A DNA stretch of 49,424 bases from an uncultured Collinsella sp. GTDB taxonomy: Bacteria > Actinomycetota > Coriobacteriia > Coriobacteriales > Coriobacteriaceae. The stretch spans positions 1 to 49,424 of the forward strand of contig UQXA01000013.1 in NCBI GenBank assembly GCA_900544865.1. Reading direction: 5' to 3'. The position numbers were made by a program, and so were the translations under genes. The notes beneath the pieces were generated by a model, which was given only the letters and a program-made list of their open reading frames with translations, had not been told where the DNA came from and made no database searches. Below, piece after piece: positions 7,967-16,349 of this stretch (position 1 is its first letter; the number at the start of each line of letters is the position of its first letter).

Positions 7967-10267
7967 CTACTTGATCTTGGTCGTACCCGGCGCCAGGTTG
8001 GGGTCGGTCTCGTTGGCCTCGGTCTGGAAGTGCTCCGTATAGACGTTCTTGCCGTCGCGGAACATCTCGTAGTACTGCATCTTGGCGTAATCCTTGCGCG
8101 CCTTGGTGGCGGCTGCTGCGGCGGCGTCGTCACCGGTGACGTTGGAGGAGAGTGCCCAGCGCAGGCTGGAGTCCTCGTAGCCCACCGAGTTGATAGCGGG
8201 CAGCGACTTACGCAGCGTCATGTGCGCCTTCTGATAGTCGGTCAGCGGGGCACCGATCAGCTGCATAAGCTGGGTGGACAGGTAGTTGGTGGACAGGTCG
8301 TCGACCTCGCTCGTCTGGTCGCAACCGGCAACGTCGTAGTTGGCCCAGATGATGTAGTCGGTCTGCCACAGGCGCTCCTGATGCGTGGCGTCGTCTTCGC
8401 CGGTAAACCACTTATCGTTGAACTTGGACGGGAAGAACGGCTGATGATCGCCCCAGAACACCACGACTACCTTGCGGTCGAGCTTGCTCAAGGCGTTGAG
8501 GAAGTAGCGCAGCGCCTGGTCGGACTGCTCGATGCACGAGACGTACTCGTCGACATCGGAGAGCGTGCCGTCCTCGATGGTCTTGGCGTCCAGATCGGTC
8601 GTGTCGATGTTGAGGTGCATCTGCTTGTCGACCGGCAGCAGGCCCGTGTCGTAGCCCGAGTGGTTCTGCATGGTCACGTCGAAGATAAACTGCGGATCGG
8701 CGTTCTGGTCGAGCAGCTCAAGAATCTTGTCGTAGGTCGCCTGGTCGGTCACCATGCCGCGCAGGGTATCGGCGCCCTGGAAGTCGTTGATGGACAGGAA
8801 CTGGTCAAAGCCAAAGTCCTTGTAGACGTTCTCGCGGTTCCAGTTGGTCGCGTGGTTGGGGTGCATAGCCGTGGTGGAATAGCCGAGCGATTTGAACTGC
8901 TCTGCCAGGTTCCCGGTCGTCTCCATGTTGTAGATGGTGTAGGGGTACACGCCCGAGCCCAGGTTGGCCATGGAGTTGCCGGTCATAAACTCAAACTCGG
9001 TATTGGCGGTACCGCCGCCGTAGGCGCTCACATAGAGCTTGCCGCGGCTGAGGCAGTTGGACAGGCTCTTAAAGTACTGCGGACCCTCGTAGCCGGTGCG
9101 CATGTTCTGATAGATCGAAAGATCCGAGAACGTCTCGTTCATGATGGCGATGACCGTGGGCTTCTCGCTGTCGAACTGCTCCTTTGCGGCGGCGCGCTCG
9201 TCGCTCTTGGCCGCGTCGGACTTGTCGTAGGCCTTAGCGTACTTTTTGAGCGTGGCTTTGGCATCGTCGACGGAGTAGTCGGCGGGTTTGGGCGGCTTGA
9301 TGGACTGTGCCGCACTAATAAAGGCAGGCAGGTAGCCCTCGCGCCAGTAGCTCTCGAGCGGGCGCCAGGTATAGACAGTGATGCCGAGGGTGTTGTAGTA
9401 GTCGATGAGGGTGACGTGCGCGGTCACGCCGCCCAGGCACAGTACGGCGACGAGCAGGTTGGTGAGCAGCATGCGCTTGGCGTTGGCGGCACCCTTCTGA
9501 CGGTGCGGCGCCACCAGGCCGGCGTACTCGCATAGCAGCATGGCGATGGCGGTAAAGCTCATGGACAGCACGCAGAACAGCGAGATCGAGAAGGTGTAGC
9601 CGTTGCTAGCGACCGCGGCGGCGGTGGAGATGGCCGAAAGGTCGCCCGGCTGGATGGGCATGGATTTAAACGTGATGACGAAGAACTCGGCAATTCCCAG
9701 GACAAAGAGGGCAAAGGCCAGGACCGCGGGAGCTGCGCCGTGGCGCTGGAACAGGAAGAACAGGCCGACCATGAGCGTGGTGATGATGGCCCACTCGAGC
9801 AGGATGCACAGGGGGTAGACCCAGGTAAAGTCGTGGTTGGACGAGACCTCCATGCCCAGCAGCGCAAAGATGCCGGCGAGCAGCAGGCACAGCACGGCGG
9901 CGACGAGTGGCTTGCCCACAAAGGCGCCGCGCAGACGGGCGAGCTTGCCGGTGGGGGCGGGGGCGTCGGGCGTGGCGAACGTAAAGACGCGCGGGGCGAT
10001 GCGGTCGCGTGCGATGCTGGCCCAAGCGCAGCCGGTGAGGATGGCGTTGGTCAGGATGAGCATCACAAAGGCGAGCGGCTCGTTTTGGGCGACGAGGCCA
10101 ATGGCGCCCCAAATGGTCAAAAAGACCTGGAAAAGGCCGAAGGCGACGCTCCACCCAAGAGCACTTTTGGCAACGGTGCCCGACTGAGCGCGAATGGCCT
10201 TGGCCTCGCGCAAGACAAGGTAGACGGTCGCCGCAAGACCGACGAGCGAGATGGCGGCAGCGAACAT
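7967..10267 (-). CDS. LTA synthase-family phosphoglycerol transferase
   Basis: A 766-aa membrane enzyme with about eight hydrophobic helices in the first 300 residues, then a linker, then an extracellular sulfatase-fold domain. That domain shows PTVIAIMNETFSD (metal Glu), GGGTANTEFEF (nucleophilic Thr near 415), FIFDVTMQNHSGYD and VVVFWGDHQPFF (metal Asp/His), the LtaS/alkaline-phosphatase-superfamily set. The family transfers glycerol-phosphate from phosphatidylglycerol to cell-surface glycopolymers such as lipoteichoic acid. At 766 aa it is longer than LtaS of Firmicutes (about 650). The start ATG 10267 has GAGGAG seven bases upstream; an ATG five codons earlier lacks a site. It is a single-gene unit here. 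Confidence 0.85.
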   Translation of the reverse strand: MFAAAISLVGLAATVYLVLREAKAIRAQSGTVAKSALGWSVAFGLFQVFLTIWGAIGLVAQNEPLAFVMLILTNAILTGCAWASIARDRIAPRVFTFATPDAPAPTGKLARLRGAFVGKPLVAAVLCLLLAGIFALLGMEVSSNHDFTWVYPLCILLEWAIITTLMVGLFFLFQRHGAAPAVLAFALFVLGIAEFFVITFKSMPIQPGDLSAISTAAAVASNGYTFSISLFCVLSMSFTAIAMLLCEYAGLVAPHRQKGAANAKRMLLTNLLVAVLCLGGVTAHVTLIDYYNTLGITVYTWRPLESYWREGYLPAFISAAQSIKPPKPADYSVDDAKATLKKYAKAYDKSDAAKSDERAAAKEQFDSEKPTVIAIMNETFSDLSIYQNMRTGYEGPQYFKSLSNCLSRGKLYVSAYGGGTANTEFEFMTGNSMANLGSGVYPYTIYNMETTGNLAEQFKSLGYSTTAMHPNHATNWNRENVYKDFGFDQFLSINDFQGADTLRGMVTDQATYDKILELLDQNADPQFIFDVTMQNHSGYDTGLLPVDKQMHLNIDTTDLDAKTIEDGTLSDVDEYVSCIEQSDQALRYFLNALSKLDRKVVVVFWGDHQPFFPSKFNDKWFTGEDDATHQERLWQTDYIIWANYDVAGCDQTSEVDDLSTNYLSTQLMQLIGAPLTDYQKAHMTLRKSLPAINSVGYEDSSLRWALSSNVTGDDAAAAAATKARKDYAKMQYYEMFRDGKNVYTEHFQTEANETDPNLAPGTTKIK

Positions 10268-10480
10268 GCTGAGACTCCTCACAAACTAAAACCTACGAAA
10301 GCGGGGGTTTACCCGATTGTTACCTAAATATGCGCTGCATTTGCGGGCTGCGCACAACAACCAGCCATATTAACGCGCACGTGTGGCGGTGTGGCGCAAT
10401 GTAGTGGCGACCTGCGCGATAATGGACGGGAATTACACGGAAACGTAAAGGCTTCTTAAAGAAATGGCGAGGGTAGGGCG

Positions 10481-11356
10481 ATGAGCGAGCAGGTTTGTAT
10501 GACGGGCGCCGAGTACTGCGGCGGAGCTGCTGGCGTGGACGCGGGCGGCTATCCGGTCGAGACCACAGGCAATGCGGTGCTGGACACGTTGGAGCACCGT
10601 TCCTCCACGCGTGCCTTCGCGCGTGATGACGACGACCGTCCCGTAGCGGTGACCGACGAGCAGCGGGCGGCGATCTTGCATGCGGCGAGTCGCGCACCGT
10701 CGGCGGGCGCCATGATGATGTATTCCATCGTGAGCATCCGCGAGCAGGCTACGCTCGACCGCCTGGCCGACCTGTGCGACCATCAGCCTATGATCGCCAA
10801 GGCGCCCTGGGCACTTATATTTGTAGTCGACTATGCCAAGTGGATCGATCTGTTTGAGCACGTGGGCTGCTTTGAGCCCGAGTTTGTAGAGCGCACGGGC
10901 AAGGCGCCCCGCCGCGCGCCGGGTTTGGGCGACTTTGCCATCGCGGCCCAGGACGCCGTGATCGCCGCGCAAAACGCCGTGGTTGCCGCCGAGGCCCTGG
11001 GGCTGGGGAGCTGCTACATCGGTGATATCGTCGAGAATGCCGAGGAAGTGGCCGAGCTGCTGGATCTGCCGCCCTATACCATGCCGCTGTCGATGCTCAT
11101 CATCGGCACGCCCCGTAAGGAGCGCCCGGCAATCGCGCATCCCGTGGTGAACCTGGTGCACGAGGAGCGCTACTGCCGCGCCGATGCTGCGACCATGAAC
11201 GCGCAGGTGGCCGAGATGGACGCGATGTTCCGTCCGCATGCCCGCGAGGTGGGGGAGCGCGTCGTGGACATCTATACCCGTAAGCACACGAGTCCCTTTA
11301 TGGCCGAGATGAGCCGCTCCATGGAGTGGTGGTTCAAAAATTGGCTTGGAAAATGA
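10481..11356 (+). CDS. Nitroreductase-family FMN oxidoreductase
   Basis: A 291-aa protein of the nitroreductase fold. LEHRSSTRAFA near residue 37 is the FMN phosphate-binding R-S-x-R motif. AASRAPSAGAMMMYSIVSI near 67 is the second flavin-binding element, and AAEALGLGSCYIGDI near 170 is the conserved helix and loop over the flavin. The C-terminal tail (about residues 225-291) is longer than usual. Such enzymes reduce nitro groups, quinones or flavins with NAD(P)H; the physiological substrate cannot be told. A GAGGG site precedes the ATG. The stop codon is followed at once by a perfect palindrome. Confidence 0.83.
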   Translation: MSEQVCMTGAEYCGGAAGVDAGGYPVETTGNAVLDTLEHRSSTRAFARDDDDRPVAVTDEQRAAILHAASRAPSAGAMMMYSIVSIREQATLDRLADLCDHQPMIAKAPWALIFVVDYAKWIDLFEHVGCFEPEFVERTGKAPRRAPGLGDFAIAAQDAVIAAQNAVVAAEALGLGSCYIGDIVENAEEVAELLDLPPYTMPLSMLIIGTPRKERPAIAHPVVNLVHEERYCRADAATMNAQVAEMDAMFRPHAREVGERVVDIYTRKHTSPFMAEMSRSMEWWFKNWLGK

Positions 11357-11357
11357 C

Positions 11358-11392
11358 GAATGTGACAAAGGGAAAGTCCCTTTGTCACATTC
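11358..11392. repeat. TGTGACAAAGGGA palindrome, copy 1
   Basis: Perfect 16-bp arms, GAATGTGACAAAGGGA and its complement, around AAG, starting two bases after the nitroreductase stop. Near-identical palindromes occur at 24721, 40719, 42267 and 44233. No T run follows, so any termination function would be Rho-assisted or structural. Confidence 0.85.
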
Positions 11393-11474
11393 CATATCGC
11401 CGAGGTGGCTTAAAGGCTGTATAAATGTTTATTTAGCTGGGAAAACAGTGCCATTCAAACATGGGCCGATTACC

Positions 11475-11480
11475 TATAAT
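11475..11480 (+). promoter_or_regulatory. Candidate -10 box for kup
   Basis: A consensus TATAAT lies 36 nt before the kup start codon. The -35 region is poor (TTCAAA at 11454-11459 with a 15-nt spacer), so activator dependence is possible. No riboswitch fold was recognised in the short leader. Confidence 0.4.
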
Positions 11481-11515
11481 TCCTTCGAACATTAAAGTTG
11501 GGAGGAAACCGGCTT

Positions 11516-13543
11516 ATGGAACAAAAGGCCAAGGAGGCAGCTTCGCACGCTGCGATTCCTGTGAGCATCTCGGCGATGCTCGTCACGCTGGGCGTGGTGT
11601 ACGGCGATATCGGCACCAGCCCTATGTATGTAACCAAGGCGCTCGTTGCCGGCAACGGCGGCATCGGAAGCGTCACGGAGGAGTTCGTGCTCGGCGCGCT
11701 CTCCCTTGTCGTGTGGACGGTCACGCTGCTGACCACCATCAAGTATGTGCTCATCTCGCTGCGCGCCGATAACCATGGTGAGGGCGGCATCTTTGCCCTG
11801 TACAGCCTGGTCAAGCGCTGCGGCAAGTGGCTTATCGTCCCCGCCATGCTGGGTGGCGCCGCGCTGCTCGCCGACGGCATCCTGACGCCGGCCGTTACCG
11901 TTACCACGGCCATCGAGGGCCTGCGCACCATCCCGGCGGTCCATGCCGTGCTGGGCGATGACCAGGGCCGTGTCGTCGCCATTACGCTCGCCATCATCAT
12001 CGTGCTCTTCTTGGTTCAGCGCATCGGTACGGCCAAGATCGGTCACGCCTTTGGCCCCATCATGACGCTGTGGTTCCTGTTCCTGGGCGGCACGGGTCTG
12101 TTCTTTGTCTTCCAGCACCCCGCCGTGCTGCTGTGCCTCAACCCGGTGCGCGGCATCGCCTTTTTGCTGAGCCCCAACAACCACGCGGGCATCATGATTC
12201 TGGGCAGCTGCTTCCTCGCCACCACCGGTGCCGAGGCGCTCTACTCCGACATGGGCCACGTCGGCCGCGGCAACATCTACGCTACCTGGCCGTTCGTTAA
12301 GTGCTGCCTGCTGCTTTCCTATATGGGCCAGGGCGCTTGGCTTATGAACAACGCTGCCAACCCCGAGCTCATGGGCATTGCCGACCTCAACCCGTTCTAC
12401 CAGATGCTCGCCCCGGGCCTGCGCCCGTTTGCCGTAGGCCTTTCCACCGTCGCGGCCATCATTGCCTCGCAGGCGCTCATCACCGGCGCATTCTCGCTGG
12501 TGTCCGAGGCCAGCCGTCTGGACCTCATGCCGCACATGCAGGTCTTCTACCCTGCCGAGACCAAGGGCCAGCTCTACATCCCCATGGTCAACAACGTCAT
12601 GCTTGTCGGCTGCGTCATCGTGGTGCTGCTGTTCCAGAACTCGGCGCATATGGAAGCCGCCTACGGCCTTGCCATTACGCTGACTATGATGTGCACCACG
12701 CTGCTGCTCTTCTTCTACCTGCACGAGGAGCGCAAGCTCAAGGTTGCTCCGTGGATCTTCGCGGCCTTCTTCCTTTTGCTCGAAGGCTTCTTCTTCGTGA
12801 GCTCGCTCACCAAGTTCTTCCACGGCGGCTACTTCACCATCCTCATGGCCGCGCTCATCATGGGCATCATGGTGTGCTGGTACAACGGTACGGCTGTTGA
12901 GCAGCGCCAGTTTACGCTGCTGCCGCTGCGCAGCTACCTGCCGCAGCTCAAGCGCCTGCGCGATGACGATCGCTACGAGCGCCTGAGCGACAACATCGTG
13001 TACCTGACCAAGGACACCCATACCGATTACATCGACCGTGATATCGTCTACTCGATCTTGGACAAGCATCCCAAGCGCGCTCGTGCCTGGTGGTTCGTGA
13101 ATGTCGAGACCATGGACGAGCCGCATACCTTTGCCTATTCGGTCGAGACGTTCGGCACCGACTACGTGTTCCGCGTGCATCTGTACCTGGGCTACAAGAT
13201 CAACCAGCGCGTCAATGCCTACCTGCGTCAGGTCGTTCAGGACCTGGCTGCCACCGGCGAACTGCCTGCGCAGACGCATGACTACTCGGTCTACAAGGAT
13301 CCGGGTAACATCGGTACGTTCAAGTTCGTCCTGATCCGTAAGCTTCTGGCGCCCGAAAGCGATGTGGAGCCGAGCGAGCGTACGGCCATCACGCTCAAGT
13401 ACATCATCCGCCGCGCCGCCGGCACGCCTGCACGCTGGTACGGCCTGGAGAACTCCAACGTGAGCTTTGAGTACGTGCCGCTGTTCACCAAGTTCAAGGC
13501 CGTGAACAAGATGCAGCGCCTGGCCCCCAACGAGCGGCCGTAG
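11516..13543 (+). CDS. kup: KUP-family potassium uptake transporter
   Basis: A 675-aa potassium:proton symporter. The N-terminus has the family signature TLGVVYGDIGTSPMY; GEGGIFALYSL, ADGILTPAVTV and a set of about twelve membrane helices (to about residue 440) follow. A cytosolic C-terminal domain of about 220 residues is present, as is usual. ATG 11516 was chosen; GGGAGG lies ten bases upstream, and an in-frame TTG at 11498 would overlap that site. A small membrane protein and a KdpD/KdpE-like two-component pair follow on the same strand, pointing to a potassium or osmotic regulatory unit. Confidence 0.92.
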   Translation: MEQKAKEAASHAAIPVSISAMLVTLGVVYGDIGTSPMYVTKALVAGNGGIGSVTEEFVLGALSLVVWTVTLLTTIKYVLISLRADNHGEGGIFALYSLVKRCGKWLIVPAMLGGAALLADGILTPAVTVTTAIEGLRTIPAVHAVLGDDQGRVVAITLAIIIVLFLVQRIGTAKIGHAFGPIMTLWFLFLGGTGLFFVFQHPAVLLCLNPVRGIAFLLSPNNHAGIMILGSCFLATTGAEALYSDMGHVGRGNIYATWPFVKCCLLLSYMGQGAWLMNNAANPELMGIADLNPFYQMLAPGLRPFAVGLSTVAAIIASQALITGAFSLVSEASRLDLMPHMQVFYPAETKGQLYIPMVNNVMLVGCVIVVLLFQNSAHMEAAYGLAITLTMMCTTLLLFFYLHEERKLKVAPWIFAAFFLLLEGFFFVSSLTKFFHGGYFTILMAALIMGIMVCWYNGTAVEQRQFTLLPLRSYLPQLKRLRDDDRYERLSDNIVYLTKDTHTDYIDRDIVYSILDKHPKRARAWWFVNVETMDEPHTFAYSVETFGTDYVFRVHLYLGYKINQRVNAYLRQVVQDLAATGELPAQTHDYSVYKDPGNIGTFKFVLIRKLLAPESDVEPSERTAITLKYIIRRAAGTPARWYGLENSNVSFEYVPLFTKFKAVNKMQRLAPNERP

Positions 13544-13604
13544 GCGCCGACGGGTTGCACGGAGTTGGTTTTCGATGGACAAGATTGAGACCGGGGAGGC
13601 AAAC

Positions 13605-13799
13605 ATGGATGCAAAGGCGCTCGATGGCCGCGAGGCGGTGGTCGAAATGGTGCGTGAGGCGCGTGTCGACGCCGCCGAAGATCGGTTTTTGACGAACCGT
13701 GCCAACATGGATATGGCCGATCGCGTAATTTCGATCGTGGCACTGGTATTTGGAGCGGTGTGCGTGTGTGCCCTGCTCGCGCACGTGCTGTTTGTCTAG
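13605..13799 (+). CDS. Small single-pass membrane protein
   Basis: A 64-aa protein between kup and the sensor kinase. Residues 1-38 are charged and helical; residues about 39-61 form one membrane helix (VISIVALVFGAVCVCALLAHVLFV). ATG 13605 has a strong GGGGAGG six bases upstream; an in-frame ATG at 13575 has a weaker site and would add ten residues. Co-location with kup suggests an accessory or regulatory subunit of the transporter, but no family was recognised. Confidence 0.6.
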   Translation: MDAKALDGREAVVEMVREARVDAAEDRFLTNRANMDMADRVISIVALVFGAVCVCALLAHVLFV

Positions 13800-13830
13800 C
13801 GACCGCCGGTTGCAAAGGCTATACACTTGG

Positions 13831-13880
13831 AACCACCACAAGGGAAACCACCACAAAGGTGCCTGTCCCTTTGTGGTGGT
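13831..13880 (+). terminator. Intrinsic terminator built from a duplicated-arm palindrome
   Basis: AACCACCACAAAGG (13846-13859) pairs with CCTTTGTGGTGGTT (13868-13880 region) and is followed by TTTTTGTTTTT. An extra copy of the left arm, AACCACCACAAGGG, lies immediately upstream at 13831-13844. The apex GTGCCTGTCCC resembles the GGGACAGTCCC apex of the other palindromes. It separates the kup transcript from the kinase gene. Confidence 0.8.
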
Positions 13881-13910
13881 TTTTGTTTTTGAGAGAGGAG
13901 CGGGGCGCTG

Positions 13911-15536
13911 ATGGACGTCCGTACGGACGGCGATATTGCCGATAACTTTTGGTGGCGGCGCACAACGCTGGCGCGCCGCACTCCTCTGTATGACGCCTGC
14001 GTATCGGTGGGGTTGCTGGTCGCGGCGACGATTGTGGGCGCGCTGCTCGACCATCCGGGTCTCGCGCCGAGCATCATGATCGTCTATGTGTTCGCCGTTC
14101 AGCTGTGCGCATTCTTTACCTGGAGTCGCCTGTATTGCTTGCTGAGCTCGGCTGCCGCCGTGGCGCTCTACAACTTTTTGTTTGTCGACCCGCGCTACTC
14201 GCTGTCGCTTATCGACCGCGGCTATCCCGGCATGTTCTTCATCATGTTCGTGGTTTCGCTTGTGTCGAGCTCGATTGCGTTGGCCCTGCGCCGCGCCTTG
14301 GCACAGGCTGCCGCCAGCGACCGCCGCACGCATATGGTGCTCGAGACCAACCGCATGCTGCAGCGGTGCGCCGATCAGCATCAGATCGTTCACGCCATGG
14401 CCACGCAGCTGGCGCGTCTTTCGGGCTGTCCGGTCGTGTGGTACAGCGCCGACGCCGAGGGCGATGACCTGCTGCCGCGTGCGACGTACACGGCCGTGGG
14501 CGATGCCGCCCCGGTGCACGAGCTGGCGCCGCAGATGCCGCCGCGGCTCTCGGCGTCCGCCTATGTGGGTACGCCGCTCGATGCCACCTATGGCGGATCG
14601 GCGTTTTATGGCATCTACCTGACGGTTCGCACAGGCGACGGCTTCGTGCGCTCGGGCGACCCCGCCTCGGTGGTGGGCGTGCTGGCTATTGTTGCCGAGC
14701 CCGACGTGCTGACGCATGAGGAGCGGACACTTGCCGATGCCATCGTGAGCGAAGGCGAGCTGGCGCTCGACCGCGCCCGCGCCATGGAGGCCCGCGAGGA
14801 GGCGGCGGTGCTCGCCAAAAACGAGCAGCTGCGCGCCAACCTGCTGCGCTCCATCTCGCACGATTTGCGCACGCCGCTCACCAGTATTTCGGGCAATGCC
14901 GACGTGCTGCTCGACCAGGGCTCGACCGGCACCGCGGTGCTCGATGCCCAGACGCGCCGCGGCCTGCTTCTATCCATTCGCTCGGATGCGCTGTGGCTCA
15001 ACGCCACTGTCGAGAACCTGCTCGCCATCACCAAGCTCGAGGGCGGCGGCATGCATCTGTCGACAACGCTCGAGCTCATGGACGATATCGTCGAGGAGGC
15101 GCTGCGCCACGTGAACCCTGCCGTGCGCGAGCACGACCTTAAGGTGGTGGCGTGCGATGAGCCGGCGCTCGTCAACGTCGATGCGCGCCTGATGGTGCAG
15201 CTGGTGGTCAATCTGGTGAACAACGCCATCACCTATACGCCCGCAGGCTCGCATATCATGATTTCGATTAGCGTCGACGATGGACGCGTGGCGTGCTCGG
15301 TGGTCGATGATGGTCCGGGCATCGCACCCGAGGACCGCGAGCGGATCTTTGAGTCGTTCTACACCGCCAACCACGGTCTGGCTGACAGTCACCGCAGCGT
15401 GGGCCTGGGTCTTTCGCTCTGCCGCTCCATTGCGCTGGCGCATGGCGGTAGCATAGAGGTTGCCGCGGCGGACCCGCACGGCTCGGTCTTTACGATTGAG
15501 CTTCCTGCCGCCGACGTTTCGTTTGATAAGGAGTAG
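13911..15536 (+). CDS. KdpD-like sensor histidine kinase lacking the KdpD N-terminal domains
   Basis: A 541-aa membrane kinase. Four membrane helices (about residues 27-125, DUF4118-like, with LYNFLFVDPRYSL typical of KdpD) are followed by a GAF-like domain (about 150-285). HisKA has SISHDLRTPLTS (phospho-His near 316). HATPase has the N box NLVNNAITYTP, G1 DDGPGIAP and G2 GLGLSLC. KdpD proteins normally begin with about 370 residues of KdpD and USP-like nucleotide-binding domains, absent here. Only four bases separate it from the response regulator, so the two form a pair. It probably senses potassium, osmotic or envelope status. Confidence 0.85.
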   Translation: MDVRTDGDIADNFWWRRTTLARRTPLYDACVSVGLLVAATIVGALLDHPGLAPSIMIVYVFAVQLCAFFTWSRLYCLLSSAAAVALYNFLFVDPRYSLSLIDRGYPGMFFIMFVVSLVSSSIALALRRALAQAAASDRRTHMVLETNRMLQRCADQHQIVHAMATQLARLSGCPVVWYSADAEGDDLLPRATYTAVGDAAPVHELAPQMPPRLSASAYVGTPLDATYGGSAFYGIYLTVRTGDGFVRSGDPASVVGVLAIVAEPDVLTHEERTLADAIVSEGELALDRARAMEAREEAAVLAKNEQLRANLLRSISHDLRTPLTSISGNADVLLDQGSTGTAVLDAQTRRGLLLSIRSDALWLNATVENLLAITKLEGGGMHLSTTLELMDDIVEEALRHVNPAVREHDLKVVACDEPALVNVDARLMVQLVVNLVNNAITYTPAGSHIMISISVDDGRVACSVVDDGPGIAPEDRERIFESFYTANHGLADSHRSVGLGLSLCRSIALAHGGSIEVAAADPHGSVFTIELPAADVSFDKE

Positions 15537-15540
15537 CGCC

Positions 15541-16254
15541 GTGCCGAACTCTGCCGTAAAACCGCTCATCTTGGTCGTTGAGGACGACCCTGCCGTTCGC
15601 AATCTTATTGTTGCTGCGCTCGAGGCGCACGGCTTGCGCCATATGGCCGTGGAGACCGCCCATGCCGCCATCGCCGCCGCCTCGTCGCAGACGCCGAGCA
15701 TTGTGCTGCTCGATTTGGGCCTGCCCGATATGGACGGCGTCAAGGTGGTGGAGTCGGTGCGCACATGGTCGGGCATGCCGATCATTGTGGTCTCGGCGCG
15801 CAGCGAGGATGCGGACAAGATCCGTGCGCTCGATGCCGGTGCCGACGACTACCTGACCAAGCCGTTTTCGGTCGAGGAGCTGCTCGCGCGCATTCGCACG
15901 ACGCTCAGGCGTCTTTCGTATGCGCAAACGGGCGGCGTTGCCTCCGAGGGCTCGTTCGATACCGGCGAGTTGCATATCGATTTTGATGCCGGCATCGCCA
16001 CGATGGATGGCGAGGAGCTGCATCTGACGCCGATCGAGTACAAGCTCCTGTGCCTGCTGGCGCACAACGCCGACAAGGTGCTGACGCACCAGTTTATCCT
16101 GCACGAGATTTGGGGCACGGCAACTAAGAGCGACCTGGCGAGCCTGCGCGTCTTTATGGGCACGCTGCGCAAGAAGATTGAGTCCGACCCCGCGCATCCG
16201 CGCTATATCCAAACGCACGTGGGTATCGGCTATCGCCTGGTCACCCAAGGGTAG
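15541..16254 (+). CDS. KdpE-like OmpR-family response regulator
   Basis: A 237-aa regulator. The receiver domain (1-125) has the acidic pocket VVEDDP, phospho-acceptor Asp in LLDLGLPDMDG near 56 and Lys in TKPFS near 106. The winged-helix domain (about 135-232) has LTPIEYKLLCLLA and a C-terminal HPRYIQTHVGIGYRL, as in KdpE. The GTG start at 15541 has AAGGAG seven bases upstream. Since no kdpFABC is in this window, its nearest candidate target is kup, 4 kb upstream on the same strand. Confidence 0.88.
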   Translation: MPNSAVKPLILVVEDDPAVRNLIVAALEAHGLRHMAVETAHAAIAAASSQTPSIVLLDLGLPDMDGVKVVESVRTWSGMPIIVVSARSEDADKIRALDAGADDYLTKPFSVEELLARIRTTLRRLSYAQTGGVASEGSFDTGELHIDFDAGIATMDGEELHLTPIEYKLLCLLAHNADKVLTHQFILHEIWGTATKSDLASLRVFMGTLRKKIESDPAHPRYIQTHVGIGYRLVTQG

Positions 16255-16278
16255 GACGGCGTCCGCCATCCCACTATG

Positions 16279-16345
16279 AGTTGCGGTGAAATACGGTCTA
16301 AATTTGCCTAATTCCAGGCAAAACAGTCCGTATTCCACCGCAACT
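16279..16345. repeat. Palindrome between convergent genes
   Basis: 18-bp arms beginning AGTTGCGGTG (16279-16296 and 16328-16345) with one mismatch, plus a nested perfect 7-bp stem, TTTGCCT with AGGCAAA (16303-16322). It lies between the regulator and rlmKL stop codons and probably acts as a bidirectional transcription barrier or is a REP-like repeat. Confidence 0.7.
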
Positions 16346-16349
16346 TTGT

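Noticed and set aside
11393..11515. A cyclic-di-AMP riboswitch ahead of kup
   Set aside because: The leader after the TATAAT box is only about 30 nt and no conserved motif of that riboswitch is visible upstream.
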